Source: Pinirhizobacter soli (GTDB taxonomy: Bacteria; Pseudomonadota; Gammaproteobacteria; Xanthomonadales; Rhodanobacteraceae). From it: a stretch of DNA of 64,000 nt. The stretch is from positions 372,001-436,000 of the forward strand of contig NZ_JADZLQ010000004.1 of NCBI RefSeq assembly GCF_015905305.1. The letters are read 5' to 3'. Under the pieces are notes generated by a model that was given only the letters and a program-made list of their open reading frames with translations, had not been told where the DNA came from and did not search any database. Position numbers and translations under genes: made by a program. Shown piece after piece: positions 19,215-28,436 of this stretch (positions within the stretch are counted from its first letter, which is position 1; each line of letters begins with the position of its first letter).

Positions 19215-19751
19215 ATGCAAATTCCCCCTGCACTGAATCTCCTGGCGATCTCCGGTAGCCTCCGGGCCAACTCGACGAACACGGCGTTGCTCGGTGCTGC
19301 GGCGTTGCTGGCGCCCGAGGGTGTGGCAATCACCGTCTTTGAAGGGCTTGGCGCGCTGCCGCACTTCAATCCCGACCACGCGGACACGCCTTCGCCTGAA
19401 GTAGCGGCGTTCGTCCAGGCTGCCGTCGACGCCGATGGACTGGTCATCGCCTGCCCCGAATATGCCCGCAACATACCGGGTACGTTCAAGAATGCGCTGG
19501 ACTGGCTGGTTGGCAGCACGCAGTTCCCGGATAAGCCCGTGATGCTCTTCAACGCGTCGCCACGCGCCAGTGATGCACAGGCAGCGCTTCGGCTTGTTCT
19601 AAGTACGATGTCGGCCCGTATCGTAGATGATGCATGCATCACCCTTGACTTGCTTGGCAGGCCCTGGAATGCAGCCGCAATCGTTTTAGATTCGCGCCTG
19701 GCCGAGCCGGTTCGCAAGGCCCTGGCAACGTTTTGCAACGCCATTCAATGA
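19215..19751 (+). CDS. NADPH-dependent FMN reductase
   Basis: 178 residues from ATG 19215. The flavodoxin-like fold is shown by LLAISGSLRANSTNTALLGA (FMN phosphate loop) and CPEYARNIPGTFKNALDWLV, the signature of the NADPH_dep_FMN_red family (ArsH/ChrR/azoreductase relatives). It reduces flavins, quinones or metals with NAD(P)H in the cytoplasm. No strong ribosome site precedes the ATG. It converges with the next gene, and the two coding regions overlap by 7 bases at their ends. Confidence 0.87.
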   Translation: MQIPPALNLLAISGSLRANSTNTALLGAAALLAPEGVAITVFEGLGALPHFNPDHADTPSPEVAAFVQAAVDADGLVIACPEYARNIPGTFKNALDWLVGSTQFPDKPVMLFNASPRASDAQAALRLVLSTMSARIVDDACITLDLLGRPWNAAAIVLDSRLAEPVRKALATFCNAIQ

Positions 19752-20734
19752 GGCGCGTCCACCGGATACGGACCCTCATCGAACGTCGTGTCGTGATATC
19801 CCTTCACGCCCACGGCGATCGCCATCTCGCTACGGAAATCCGCGCCGGCACGGAGCTGGTCCAGCGCGTGGGCGAAATCATGCTTCGGCTTCCACCCCAG
19901 TAGTTCCCTGGCACGGGCGTTGTCATACACGCGGTCGATACCCTGGAGCAGGCGCCAACCGTGGGCCTCGAACAACGTGGCAGCGGCGGGAAAGTGGGCG
20001 GCAACGGCCGTGGGCAAGTGGTGCCGCAATATACGGGCCTCTCCGCGCTTGAAAGGCGTGGTCGCCGAAACGATGAAGCGATCAAAACCAATGGCGTGGG
20101 CACGCGTGGAAGCCAACAGGTGCGCATCGACCACGTCGGCGATATCCACGCGCCGGTACAGCAGCTCCATCGCCTGCATGTTCGCCAGTGCATAGGCCGC
20201 CCGCTTCGCAGGATCATCGTCGTCCTCGGGGAAGAACCGGGAGGTACGCAGCACCACTACCGGAAGACCCCGCTTGCGGTGGTAGAGCTCGCACATATCT
20301 TCGGCAGCAACCTTGGTCACCCCATAGATATTCTTTGGAACCGGATGTACGTCCTCGGTGATCCACGCCGCCTCGTCCTGCCCGGCCGTGAGCGCCGCAC
20401 CGAAGGCACTGGTGGTACTGGTGAAGACAAAGGCACTTACCTTGTTCGCCACCGCGCGCTCAAGCAACGCAAGCGTGCCATTGATGTTGGTATCGACAAA
20501 GTCGCTCGGCGGATGCGTTGCCACATGTGGCTTGTGCAGCGTGGCAACATGGAACACCACGGCAACACCGGCCATGGCGCGCTCCACCACGGCAGGATCG
20601 GTGATGGATCCCACGATATCGGTGAAGGAGGACGGCTTGATGTCCACGCCGCGAACGGCGGTGCCCTCCGCACGAAGGCGGCGCATCAACGCCTCGCCAA
20701 GGTGGCCTGAGCTGCCAGTCACCAGGATCGTCAT
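19745..20734 (-). CDS. NAD-dependent epimerase/dehydratase family protein
   Basis: Start at ATG 20734 preceded by GGAGGGAA; 329 residues. The Rossmann motif ITVLVTGSSGHLGEAL-type sequence (TGSSGHLG) is at the N-terminus, followed by VFHVATLHKP, STTSAFGA and the catalytic YGVTKVAAED (YxxxK). This is an extended short-chain dehydrogenase that alters a sugar-nucleotide or similar substrate. A DUF-type partner is absent and the exact substrate is unknown. An in-frame extension further upstream has no signal of coding and was not used. Confidence 0.85.
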   Translation of the reverse strand: MTILVTGSSGHLGEALMRRLRAEGTAVRGVDIKPSSFTDIVGSITDPAVVERAMAGVAVVFHVATLHKPHVATHPPSDFVDTNINGTLALLERAVANKVSAFVFTSTTSAFGAALTAGQDEAAWITEDVHPVPKNIYGVTKVAAEDMCELYHRKRGLPVVVLRTSRFFPEDDDDPAKRAAYALANMQAMELLYRRVDIADVVDAHLLASTRAHAIGFDRFIVSATTPFKRGEARILRHHLPTAVAAHFPAAATLFEAHGWRLLQGIDRVYDNARARELLGWKPKHDFAHALDQLRAGADFRSEMAIAVGVKGYHDTTFDEGPYPVDAPH

Positions 20735-20952
20735 CTTCGTTCCCTCCACTATCAGACCGGAAAGGATGCCCATCCGACGCTGGAAGATAAAGTGCCGTTG
20801 GTCCCCCGCATGCTTGCCAGGCATACCGGGATACCGCGGCGTATTCGCCGATAACGCCGCGTACGGGCCCAGTGCGCCACGCGATTGCCATGGTAGTGGC
20901 CCAATGGGCCCGCACGCTCCATGGCATCGAGCCAAAAGAGCGGAGTGCAGCC

Positions 20953-21390
20953 ATGGTCACATCCACCCACCTGGTCCGTCGCGGGTGCGTGCGTGACGCG
21001 ACGGAGATCGCCGCATGCATGCAGTCGCTGGGCTATGGCACCACGTCGGAAAACGTCGCCATACACCTGTCCCACTTCAAGGAATCACCGCGCGACATCG
21101 TGCTGGTATGCGCCGAGATTTCCGTGCTTACCGGCGTGGTCAGCGCACACGCTATCCCGGTCTTTCACCAACCCGGAGAATTGGTGCGGATTACCGCACT
21201 ATCGGTACGCCAGGGGCGCGAACGGCAGGGCATCGGTCGCTGCCTCATCCGCGCCATCGAAAATTGGGCTGTCGCCCGGGGTGCCGCACGTATCGAAGTG
21301 ACCAGCAACGACCACCGCGAGGGGGCTCATCGGTTCTACCAGGCGATGGGTTACGGCATGGAGTCACGGCGCTTCATCAAACGACTGTGA
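20953..21390 (+). CDS. GNAT-family N-acetyltransferase
   Basis: 145 residues from ATG 20953, with GGAG eight bases upstream. The acetyl-CoA loop is VRQGRERQGIGRCLI (Q/RxxGxG/A), with the later motifs VTSNDHREGAHRFYQAMGY typical of small-molecule acetyltransferases. Cytoplasmic; substrate unknown. It is transcribed divergently from the epimerase gene and is followed by the REP-like palindrome at 21414. Confidence 0.85.
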   Translation: MVTSTHLVRRGCVRDATEIAACMQSLGYGTTSENVAIHLSHFKESPRDIVLVCAEISVLTGVVSAHAIPVFHQPGELVRITALSVRQGRERQGIGRCLIRAIENWAVARGAARIEVTSNDHREGAHRFYQAMGYGMESRRFIKRL

Positions 21391-21413
21391 CTCCGGGCGC
21401 CTAGTCGGGCATA

Positions 21414-21441
21414 AGGGGTCAGAGTCATGACTCTGACCCCT
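21414..21441. repeat. REP-like perfect palindrome
   Basis: A 28-base perfect palindrome made of AGGGGTCAGAGTCAT joined to its inverse without a loop. It lies between the convergent GNAT and MFS genes and may also serve as a transcription barrier. Same family as the elements at 6418, 23566, 61993 and 62215. Confidence 0.8.
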
Positions 21442-21453
21442 CCATAACGACGC

Positions 21454-22968
21454 CTAGTCGATCACCGTCGCGACAGCGGCTTCGCCCGTATCGTGGACCG
21501 CGCGCTTGCGCGGCAGGAAGGTCGCCGCGATCAGTCCCAGGGCAACGATGGCCAACGCCCAGACAAACGTGTGGCCGAAGGCGCGGCCCAAGGCCGGCAA
21601 CATGGCCTCCCGCATCGCAGGCGTGACCACACGCGCCACGGAAAGCCCACCTTCGGAAACACCCGTGGCGGGCATCAGGGCCGCGATCTGTTGCGACAAC
21701 ACCACGGCCAGCAGGGCTGTGCCCACCGAACCGCCCACGCGCTGTACCACGTTCATGCCGCTGGTGACGCGGGCAACTTCGTGGCGTTGCAGGCTGCTCA
21801 GTGCAGCGGTCATCGCAGGCATCATCGTCGCGCCCATGCCCATGCCCATCAGCAGCAACAAGATTTCCACCATCCACATAGGTGTGTCGCTCTGGATCTG
21901 TGTCAGGCCGGTGAGGCCAAGGCCCACCAGGGTCAGGCCCACCAGCACAATGCGGCCCGGGCCGGTCTTGTCGGTCAGGCGCGCGGCGACCGGCATGGTG
22001 ACCATCGCACCAACACCTTGCGCCGCCAGCAACAGACCTGCGTGCAAAGCGGACTCACCGCGCACCAGCTGGAAGTAAAGCGGCAACAACAACGCCGAAC
22101 CGAAAAATGCCGTGCCGAAGAAAAACGACGTGGCCGCCGCCGCACCGACGATGCGGCTACCGAACAGACGCACGTCGATCAACGCTCCTTCCTTCCGCCG
22201 TGCGTGCCAAACGAAGGCCACTACCAGCGCCAGCCCAAGCAGCACGCCGCCAAGCGCGTCCGGCGACTTGAAGCCACCACCGGCGGCGGTTTCGGCCAGC
22301 CCGTAAACGAAGATGGCCAGGCCCGGCGAGAGCATCAGCAACCCGCTCCAGTCCAGCGCGTGATGCGGCTTGGGCTCGTCGCGCTCCAGGATCCGCGATG
22401 CCATGAACAAGGCAATGACGCCGATGGGCAGGTTCACGAAGAAGATCCAGCGCCAGGAGATATCGTCGACGAACCAGCCGCCGAGAATCGGGCCTACGAT
22501 GGGCGCAACCAACATTGGCACGCCCACCAGGCCCATCACACGGCCCATGCGGTCGCGACCAGCAGCGTGGGAAAGGATCGTCATGCCGGCGGGCATGATC
22601 ATGCCGCCGCCAAAACCTTGCAGCACGCGGAAAACGATCAACGACGTGGCCGACCACGCCAATCCGCAAAGTGCCGAGCCCACTACGAACAAGGCGATGG
22701 AGCCGATATACAGGCGCTTGGTGCCGAAGCGGTCGGCCGCCCACCCCGTGAGGGGAATAACCGTGGCCAGCGCCAGCATGTAGCCGGTGGATACCCACTG
22801 CGTGATGGACAACGAGGTGCCGAACGAGCGCGACAATTCCTTGATCGCGACGTTCACGATGGTGGTGTCGAGGATCGACATGAAACTGCCGAGTACGACC
22901 ACGGCAGCGATGCGCAGCGTCGCGCGATCCAGTGCCCGCGGGGCACTGGCCTGGGAGGGAGCATTCAT
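21454..22968 (-). CDS. DHA2-family MFS multidrug efflux transporter
   Basis: 504 residues from ATG 22968, whose first bases overlap the stop of the marR gene (ATGA). About 14 hydrophobic helices, motif A GWAADRFGTKRLY, and motif C-like GLVGVPMLVAPIVGPILGGW identify a 14-TM drug:H+ antiporter (EmrB/QacA, DHA2). It exports toxic organic compounds across the inner membrane. Coupling to a MarR regulator immediately upstream strongly suggests substrate-induced derepression. No EmrA-type adaptor is adjacent. Confidence 0.92.
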   Translation of the reverse strand: MNAPSQASAPRALDRATLRIAAVVVLGSFMSILDTTIVNVAIKELSRSFGTSLSITQWVSTGYMLALATVIPLTGWAADRFGTKRLYIGSIALFVVGSALCGLAWSATSLIVFRVLQGFGGGMIMPAGMTILSHAAGRDRMGRVMGLVGVPMLVAPIVGPILGGWFVDDISWRWIFFVNLPIGVIALFMASRILERDEPKPHHALDWSGLLMLSPGLAIFVYGLAETAAGGGFKSPDALGGVLLGLALVVAFVWHARRKEGALIDVRLFGSRIVGAAAATSFFFGTAFFGSALLLPLYFQLVRGESALHAGLLLAAQGVGAMVTMPVAARLTDKTGPGRIVLVGLTLVGLGLTGLTQIQSDTPMWMVEILLLLMGMGMGATMMPAMTAALSSLQRHEVARVTSGMNVVQRVGGSVGTALLAVVLSQQIAALMPATGVSEGGLSVARVVTPAMREAMLPALGRAFGHTFVWALAIVALGLIAATFLPRKRAVHDTGEAAVATVID

Positions 22969-23474
22969 TTTGGGGATTCCGGGGAACAATAGGGTTTGCC
23001 GACAGCCCACGGGCTATCGGCGAAGTACTTGGATGTGAGGCCACTTAACGTGGCAACCGCCGTGGCGAGCGCGGCGCGCTCTTCATCGTCAAGCTTATTG
23101 ACGAAGCGCTCTGCCGCTTGCCTGCGGGAATTGCCGATCTTCTCCAGCGCGTCGGATCCAGCTGTCGCGAGCGCGATGCGTTTCACCCGACGGTCACTGT
23201 CGTCCTCGCGACGCGACACCAGTCCCACCTTCACCATGGCGTCGATAGCACGCCCGGCAGCCGGCAACGATAGCTGGATGCGTTCGGCCAGCTCATTCAC
23301 CGCCAGGTCCACACCTTCGCTATCGAGTACGAACAAAATACGGAACTGCGAGAACGTCAGGTCGAACCCGGCCATGGCCGAAACCACGCCCGTCTGGCCG
23401 TCCTTGATGATGGGAAAGATCGCGCCGATCAGCCCGGCGGCGAGCGGATCCATGTCTGGAGGCAACTTGATCAT
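22965..23474 (-). CDS. MarR-family transcriptional regulator
   Basis: I choose ATG 23474 (169 residues, MIKLPPDMDPLAAG). It has the winged-helix layout of MarR: FSQFRILFVLDSEG, LAERIQLSLPAAGRAIDAMV recognition helix and the wing REDDSDRRVKRIAL with the conserved D-R-R. It overlaps the efflux gene by 4 bases and so is co-translated with it. It probably represses its own operon and is released by the drug. A TTG or ATG further up or down (23513, 23453) cannot be excluded. Confidence 0.9.
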   Translation of the reverse strand: MIKLPPDMDPLAAGLIGAIFPIIKDGQTGVVSAMAGFDLTFSQFRILFVLDSEGVDLAVNELAERIQLSLPAAGRAIDAMVKVGLVSRREDDSDRRVKRIALATAGSDALEKIGNSRRQAAERFVNKLDDEERAALATAVATLSGLTSKYFADSPWAVGKPYCSPESPK

Positions 23475-23490
23475 GGACGCAATAATACTC

Positions 23491-23509
23491 TTGCTAACAA
23501 TAATTGCAA
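23491..23509. promoter_or_regulatory. Candidate MarR operator
   Basis: TTGCTAACAATAATTGCAA, an A/T-rich imperfect palindrome, sits just upstream of the marR start. Length, base composition and position fit a MarR-dimer autoregulation site. No promoter could be assigned with confidence. Confidence 0.4.
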
Positions 23510-23543
23510 GCACGCATGTAATTATTTACGTCGCCCATGATTC

Positions 23544-24488
23544 TTATTGGTCCGGCTCATCGCCAATGACTCTGACCCCTGGCGAGGTCTTTCGATACTG
23601 GCCAGGGGCCATGCCAGTGATGCGCTTGAAAGCGTGGCTGAATGCGCTTTCGGTGCCGTAGCCGAGGGATTGGGCGATCCGGGAGATGGGGGTGTTCTCT
23701 TCGCGAAGGGAACGCTCGGCCAGGCGCATGCGCCATTGCGCCAGGTAGGCCAGCGGCGGCATGCCGGCGACGGTTTTGAAGTACTCGGCAAAGGTGGTGC
23801 GGGACATCGCCGTGGCTTTGGCAAGCTCCGGAAGCTGCCAGGCGCGGCCGGGTTCGGCGTGCATCAGGCGTAGTGCCGGGGCGATGCGTGGATCATTGAT
23901 GGCGCGAAGAAGACCGGTATCCAACGGGCCACCGGTGGCCAGGTGAACGCGCAGCACCTGCACCAACATAAGCTGTGCCAGTTGCGCCGAAGCGAACGCC
24001 GCGCCTGGCGAATCGTTCTCCCGTTCGGCCACCAGCTGGCCCAGCAACCAACGCGTGACAGCCGCCTCGGGCATGTCTGCGCGCACGTGGATCAACGGCG
24101 GCAGTACATCGCGAAGGATATTCCCGCGTGCGGGATCAAGCTCGACGTGGCCACCGATGACGAGGCACTCATCGCCTTCGCCAAGGGCTCTCATCACGCC
24201 ATCCTGTCCCGCGAACGCGACCTTCGAATCCACGGGCGGCACGTCTGTGCCCGACGACAACGCGTAAGGCCTTTCCGCCGACGTCAGGAACACATCGCCC
24301 TCGCCCAGGTGCACGGGTTCTCGGCCTTCCATGCAAAGCCAGCAAGACCCCCTCACGATGCCGAAGAATTTCGCCCGACCGCTCGGATGAAAGCGCACCG
24401 ACCAGCGCGCCCCAGCGGTAAATCCACCGGTGACCAGCGAACGCGCCTGGGTAAGCGAAAGGATGTCGGAAAACGGATCAGAGACCAT
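23544..24488 (-). CDS. AraC-family regulator with cupin sensor domain
   Basis: 314 residues from ATG 24488. Residues 1-190 form a cupin_6-type sensor (GRAKFFGIVRGSCWLCMEG, HLGEGDVFL), and residues 205-300 carry two AraC helix-turn-helix motifs (LAKATAMSRTTFAEYFK; ISRIAQSLGYGTESAFSHAFKR). It is divergent to the short-chain dehydrogenase, and by family habit probably controls it. The last residues (PGVRVIGDEPDQ) are encoded by half of a REP-like repeat, so the native C-terminus may have been replaced. Confidence 0.9.
   Translation of the reverse strand: MVSDPFSDILSLTQARSLVTGGFTAGARWSVRFHPSGRAKFFGIVRGSCWLCMEGREPVHLGEGDVFLTSAERPYALSSGTDVPPVDSKVAFAGQDGVMRALGEGDECLVIGGHVELDPARGNILRDVLPPLIHVRADMPEAAVTRWLLGQLVAERENDSPGAAFASAQLAQLMLVQVLRVHLATGGPLDTGLLRAINDPRIAPALRLMHAEPGRAWQLPELAKATAMSRTTFAEYFKTVAGMPPLAYLAQWRMRLAERSLREENTPISRIAQSLGYGTESAFSHAFKRITGMAPGQYRKTSPGVRVIGDEPDQ
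23566..23580. repeat. REP-like half-element inside AraC-regulator 3' end
   Basis: ATGACTCTGACCCCT, the exact inverse of the core found at 6421 and 21414. It encodes PGVRVI at the C-terminus of the AraC-type protein on the minus strand. Only one arm is present. Confidence 0.7.
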
Positions 24489-24512
24489 TGGCGGACTATC
24501 GCGCAAGAATCA

Positions 24513-24537
24513 CGGACTTTCAATAATTCAAAGTCCG
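24513..24537. promoter_or_regulatory. Candidate operator between araC-type and SDR genes
   Basis: CGGACTTT-N9-AAAGTCCG, perfect 8-base arms around caataattc, lies in the 97-base divergent gap. A two-fold site here would suit control of both promoters. Confidence 0.45.
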
Positions 24538-24585
24538 GGGCGCAATCCCTATCTTTTGGACACTCCCCCACCAAAGCGATTCCCC

Positions 24586-25581
24586 ATGCGCTCCCTCCAA
24601 CAGCCCATTCATTCCGGTTTCGGTGCCGCCTCCACCGCCGCCGACGTCGTCCAGGGCATCGACCTCACCGGCAAGACCGCCATCGTCACCGGCGGTTATT
24701 CCGGCATCGGGGTAGAAACCGTCAGGGCACTGGCCAACGCCGGCGCTAGCGTGATCGTGCCCACGCGCAACGAAACCAAGGCAACCCAAACGCTCGCCGG
24801 CATTCGCAACACCCGCTTCGAAGCCATGGACCTGGCCGACCCGGCTTCCATCGACTCCTTCGTATCTCGCGTCATAGCCACCGGCCAGCCGCTGCACATG
24901 CTGGTCAACAGCGCCGGCATCATGGCCACGCCGTTCGAGCGCGACGCCCGCGGCTACGAAATCCAGTTCGCGACGAACCACCTGGGGCACTTCCAGTTGA
25001 CCCTCGGCCTGCTGCCGGCGCTGCAGCGTGCGCAAGGAGCCCGGGTGGTGTCCGTATCGTCATGGGGCCATCGTTATTCCCCGGTGGTTTTCGACGACAT
25101 CAACTTCGAACAACGCCAATACAGCCCGTGGACGAGCTACGGTCAATCGAAGACGGCGAATATTCTCTTCGCCGTGGAACTGGATGCCCGCTACCAGGCC
25201 GATGGTATCCGCGCGTTCGCCGTGCATCCTGGTTTGATCATCGATACAGGCCTTGGAAAGCACCTGTCACCTGAAGACCTGAAGAACGCTGGCGTGATCG
25301 ACGAAGACGGAAAGCCCATCATCGACCCATCGCGCAACCTTAAAACCGTACCGCAGGGTGCAGCCACCAGTGTCTGGTGCGCCGTCAGTCCGCGACTCGA
25401 TGGCATGGGCGCCGTCTATACCGAGAATGCCGATATCTCACCGATCCACCAGGGCGAGGCCTCCACCAGCAACGACGCCAGGACACGCACAAGCGGTGCC
25501 AACGGTGTATTTCCATACGCCATCGATGCCGACAACGCCCGCCGGCTATGGGAAGTGAGCCAATCAATGCTTGCGCGCTAG
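24586..25581 (+). CDS. Short-chain dehydrogenase/reductase
   Basis: 331 residues from ATG 24586. Cofactor motif TGGYSGIG (35-42), NSAG, and catalytic pair Y185-x3-K189 (YGQSK) define a classical SDR; the C-terminal part is longer than in most, resembling the retinol-dehydrogenase/WW-oxidoreductase-like group. It would oxidise or reduce a small alcohol/ketone with NAD(P). Divergent from the AraC-type regulator with a palindrome in between, so it is probably induced by the compound that regulator senses. Confidence 0.92.
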   Translation: MRSLQQPIHSGFGAASTAADVVQGIDLTGKTAIVTGGYSGIGVETVRALANAGASVIVPTRNETKATQTLAGIRNTRFEAMDLADPASIDSFVSRVIATGQPLHMLVNSAGIMATPFERDARGYEIQFATNHLGHFQLTLGLLPALQRAQGARVVSVSSWGHRYSPVVFDDINFEQRQYSPWTSYGQSKTANILFAVELDARYQADGIRAFAVHPGLIIDTGLGKHLSPEDLKNAGVIDEDGKPIIDPSRNLKTVPQGAATSVWCAVSPRLDGMGAVYTENADISPIHQGEASTSNDARTRTSGANGVFPYAIDADNARRLWEVSQSMLAR

Positions 25582-25692
25582 CCGTTGCAACAATCGCTTC
25601 GTTCCTACACAAATCGGTGACGCACGGCCTTCCTCCCGGGTATCGAAGACAGGCAAGCTAGGGCCCTCTCCAGGCCGCACGCGGAGCAAGCC

Positions 25693-27453
25693 ATGCCCAT
25701 CGAGCCAGGTGCCTACCAACAGAGCGACTTCACCCACCCCACGCGAATCTGCGACCTGGTGATGAAGGGCGGGGTGTCCAGCGGTGTGGTTTACCCGCTG
25801 GCCGCCGCGGAGCTGGCCAAGGATTTCCGCTTCAGCTCCATCGGCGGCACCTCGGCCGGCGCCATCGCGGCGGCGGTCACAGCTGCTGCCGAGTACGGCC
25901 GCGCCTCCGGCGGATTCATGCGCCTTAGCCAGGTGCCTACGCAGATCGGCGGCCACCTGATGCGCCTGTTCCAGCCGTCGCCGCGACTTGCGGCGCTGCT
26001 GGATATCTTTCTCGCCCTGCAAGCCCCGGGCTCGTGGATCGCCAGGTTCGGGCGCGTGCTGGGTATCGCGGTGCGGCGCTTCGTCGGGCGCTGGTTGCTT
26101 GGCCTCGCGGCCGGTGTCGCGTTCGGGGCCGTCGCAGTCGTTTCCGGTGCGCCGATCGGATACGCCGTGGCGTGGGGAGCGGGGCTGTTCGTCCTGATCG
26201 GCATCGTTACCGTTGCATCCACGCTCTATCGACGCGTCACCCACGAAGTCCCGGCCAATGGCTATGGGCTGTGTCCAGGAAGTACGCAGCGCGGCTTCGA
26301 CACACCCGGCCTTACCGATTGGCTCACCGACCTCATCGACTACATCGCTGGCCGCGGCACTGGGCCTGACGATCCACCGCTCACCTTCGACGACCTTGCC
26401 ACGCCCCCCGGCGGCGCGCCGCCGGTCGCCCTGCGGATGATGACCACCAACCTGATGATGCGCAGGCCCTTCACCGTGCCGATGCGCGATCACAGTTTCC
26501 TTTTCCGCCGCGGAGAATTCGAAAACCTGTTCCCTCCACGGGTGATGAACTACCTGATGGCGAACAGCGAAGCCTTCGACACCGGCAACCCCGCGGACGA
26601 TTTCTTCCACCTGCCTCCCGACGGCAAGCTGCCCGTGGCCATCGGCGCACGGATGAGCCTTAGCTTTCCGCTATTGATCAGCGCCATTCCGCTCTACGCG
26701 CGGGATTTCACGCTTAACGAAGCCGCCGGCCGCAGCGTGCCGCGCCTGTGTCTTTTCAGCGATGGGGGCCTCGCCAGCAACTTTCCCATCCACTTCTTCG
26801 ACAAGCTCTGGCCCAACCACCCCACCTTCGGCATCAGCCTGGACGATTTCAACCCGGCAAGGAATATCGGACCAGGCCGCGCATGGCTGCCGGAAAATGC
26901 CAACAGCGGCGTGTTGATCCCCATCCTGCCGATCGAAGGCGGCCTGCTGGCCTTCCTGCAACGGTTGATCGACGCCGCCAAAGACTGGCAGGACAACCTG
27001 CAAAGCACCCTGCCCGGCTATCGCGAACGCATCGTGCATGTGGCGCTGAAACCCGACGAAGGCGGCTTGAACCTCACCATGGATGCCACGATGGTGGGGA
27101 AACTGGCCCGCTACGGAGCAGATGCCGGCGAACTGGCGCGGGATGCCTTCAACTTCGACGAACATCGCTGGCGACGTTTCCTGGTGGCGATGGCCCGCAT
27201 GGAACAAACCCTTGATGAATTCACCACCGCGTGGGATGGCGACACGGTGGAAAAGGAATCGTTCCAGTCGTACCTCGCACGCTATCCCGGCCACGCGCAA
27301 ACCTACCAGCAGGACAGCGCGCGCCTGGCCGAGATGCTCCGGCGCGCCGCCGCTCTGGTGGACATGGGTCGCGCCTGGCGCAGCCTGCCCGACATCCGCG
27401 GCGGGCAGATCCCCAGGCCGGACACTAATCTCAGTATTACCCCCAAGCCCTAG
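25693..27453 (+). CDS. Patatin-like phospholipase with internal membrane hairpin
   Basis: 586 residues. Patatin signature: Gly-rich oxyanion loop KGGVSSGVVYP (25-35), nucleophile elbow GGTSAGAI with S54, and catalytic D357 in SDGGLASN. Between them, residues 133-151 and 156-178 form two strongly hydrophobic helices, unusual in the family and suggesting membrane anchoring. It would hydrolyse acyl chains from phospholipids. It converges on the next gene; their stop codons share the palindrome CTAG. No cyclase or other CBASS gene is adjacent, so a defence role is not supported. Confidence 0.88.
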   Translation: MPIEPGAYQQSDFTHPTRICDLVMKGGVSSGVVYPLAAAELAKDFRFSSIGGTSAGAIAAAVTAAAEYGRASGGFMRLSQVPTQIGGHLMRLFQPSPRLAALLDIFLALQAPGSWIARFGRVLGIAVRRFVGRWLLGLAAGVAFGAVAVVSGAPIGYAVAWGAGLFVLIGIVTVASTLYRRVTHEVPANGYGLCPGSTQRGFDTPGLTDWLTDLIDYIAGRGTGPDDPPLTFDDLATPPGGAPPVALRMMTTNLMMRRPFTVPMRDHSFLFRRGEFENLFPPRVMNYLMANSEAFDTGNPADDFFHLPPDGKLPVAIGARMSLSFPLLISAIPLYARDFTLNEAAGRSVPRLCLFSDGGLASNFPIHFFDKLWPNHPTFGISLDDFNPARNIGPGRAWLPENANSGVLIPILPIEGGLLAFLQRLIDAAKDWQDNLQSTLPGYRERIVHVALKPDEGGLNLTMDATMVGKLARYGADAGELARDAFNFDEHRWRRFLVAMARMEQTLDEFTTAWDGDTVEKESFQSYLARYPGHAQTYQQDSARLAEMLRRAAALVDMGRAWRSLPDIRGGQIPRPDTNLSITPKP

Positions 27454-28436
27454 GTAGAAGGTCCCACCTCGCGGCGGAAACCCTCGAGCATCTGTTTGTA
27501 CTCGTCCATCCGCTTCGTGATTTCTGCATCGGCGGAAAGCTTAAGCAATGCATCGACATCCATGTTGATGGCTTCAAGGCCCAGCTGGGCCCCCTGAGCT
27601 TCGACAAGACCAGCGCACAAATGCATCAGGGCCAAAAGGCGCAGCCACAAGATGGGGGTGCTCTTCGGGCTGAACGAGGCGAACAGGCGTGGAATCGGCT
27701 CCAGGCGGCTCAGGTGCACGGACGTAACAAAAGCGGCGTTGAACTCGCTAAAGCGCATGACGCGGCTGGGCGAGGACGGCTTTTCCGGGATGATCAGAAG
27801 CGAAGCCAGGCTGCCCAAATTGTCCTGGAAGACATGTTGCTTCTGTTCGTTCCAGTCTTCCTGGCTGTGCCCGAGCGAAACCCGCGAACTGGAAAAACAC
27901 GCCATCGCCAGGCGTTTGAATCGCAGCAACGAGCGCATGTCCGGATCGACACTGAAATCCGCATAGGCGATCTGGCGCTCCACCAGTTCGCCAAGTGCCA
28001 GCACCCTGAGTACGCGATAGGCCGTGCTGCGGCCGAAATATTCGTTGAGCGAAAGGTCCGTCTCCAGTCCGTCGCCTACGCGCAACACGCGATTGGCCGC
28101 TTCCGACGCCGCATTGAGCAACTGAAAGCGGAGCGGGCCTACTGCAAGGTATAGCCGCTTGCGCGCCTCGCTCCGATATTCCCTGTCGGCGGATTGATCG
28201 CCGAGGTACCCCTCCACTTCCTTCCTGACAGCGCCTTCCTTCAGTGCCGTGGCTTCGGCCACGCGCGTATCAAGGTCAGCCTTGTGCTCGGCTAGTCGCT
28301 TGTCGATTTTTTCGTCGTAAAGCTTGAGGTCTTTGTCGAGCCGATGGTCCAACAACTTGCCGGCCAGCGATTTCGCCACGGCCAGGCTTACCAGCCCACT
28401 GCCCGTGAGGGCACTCAACAACGTCACCAGGTCCAT
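27450..28436 (-). CDS. Membrane-anchored coiled-coil protein, unknown
   Basis: 328 residues from ATG 28436 with GGGGTGG upstream; a start at 28484 is also possible. It opens with a hydrophobic stretch (LVTLLSALTGSGLVSLAVAK), followed by a charged, probably coiled-coil region (LDKDLKLYDEKIDKRLAEHK ... ATALKEGAVRKEVEG), then a helical domain without known motifs. I recognise no family. It ends tail-to-tail with the patatin gene, and divergently faces the TPR gene. Confidence 0.6.
   Translation of the reverse strand: MDLVTLLSALTGSGLVSLAVAKSLAGKLLDHRLDKDLKLYDEKIDKRLAEHKADLDTRVAEATALKEGAVRKEVEGYLGDQSADREYRSEARKRLYLAVGPLRFQLLNAASEAANRVLRVGDGLETDLSLNEYFGRSTAYRVLRVLALGELVERQIAYADFSVDPDMRSLLRFKRLAMACFSSSRVSLGHSQEDWNEQKQHVFQDNLGSLASLLIIPEKPSSPSRVMRFSEFNAAFVTSVHLSRLEPIPRLFASFSPKSTPILWLRLLALMHLCAGLVEAQGAQLGLEAINMDVDALLKLSADAEITKRMDEYKQMLEGFRREVGPST

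Noticed and set aside
25693-28436. CBASS-type defence locus around the patatin
   Set aside because: No cyclase or other signalling gene near; the protein is larger than CapV and has membrane helices.
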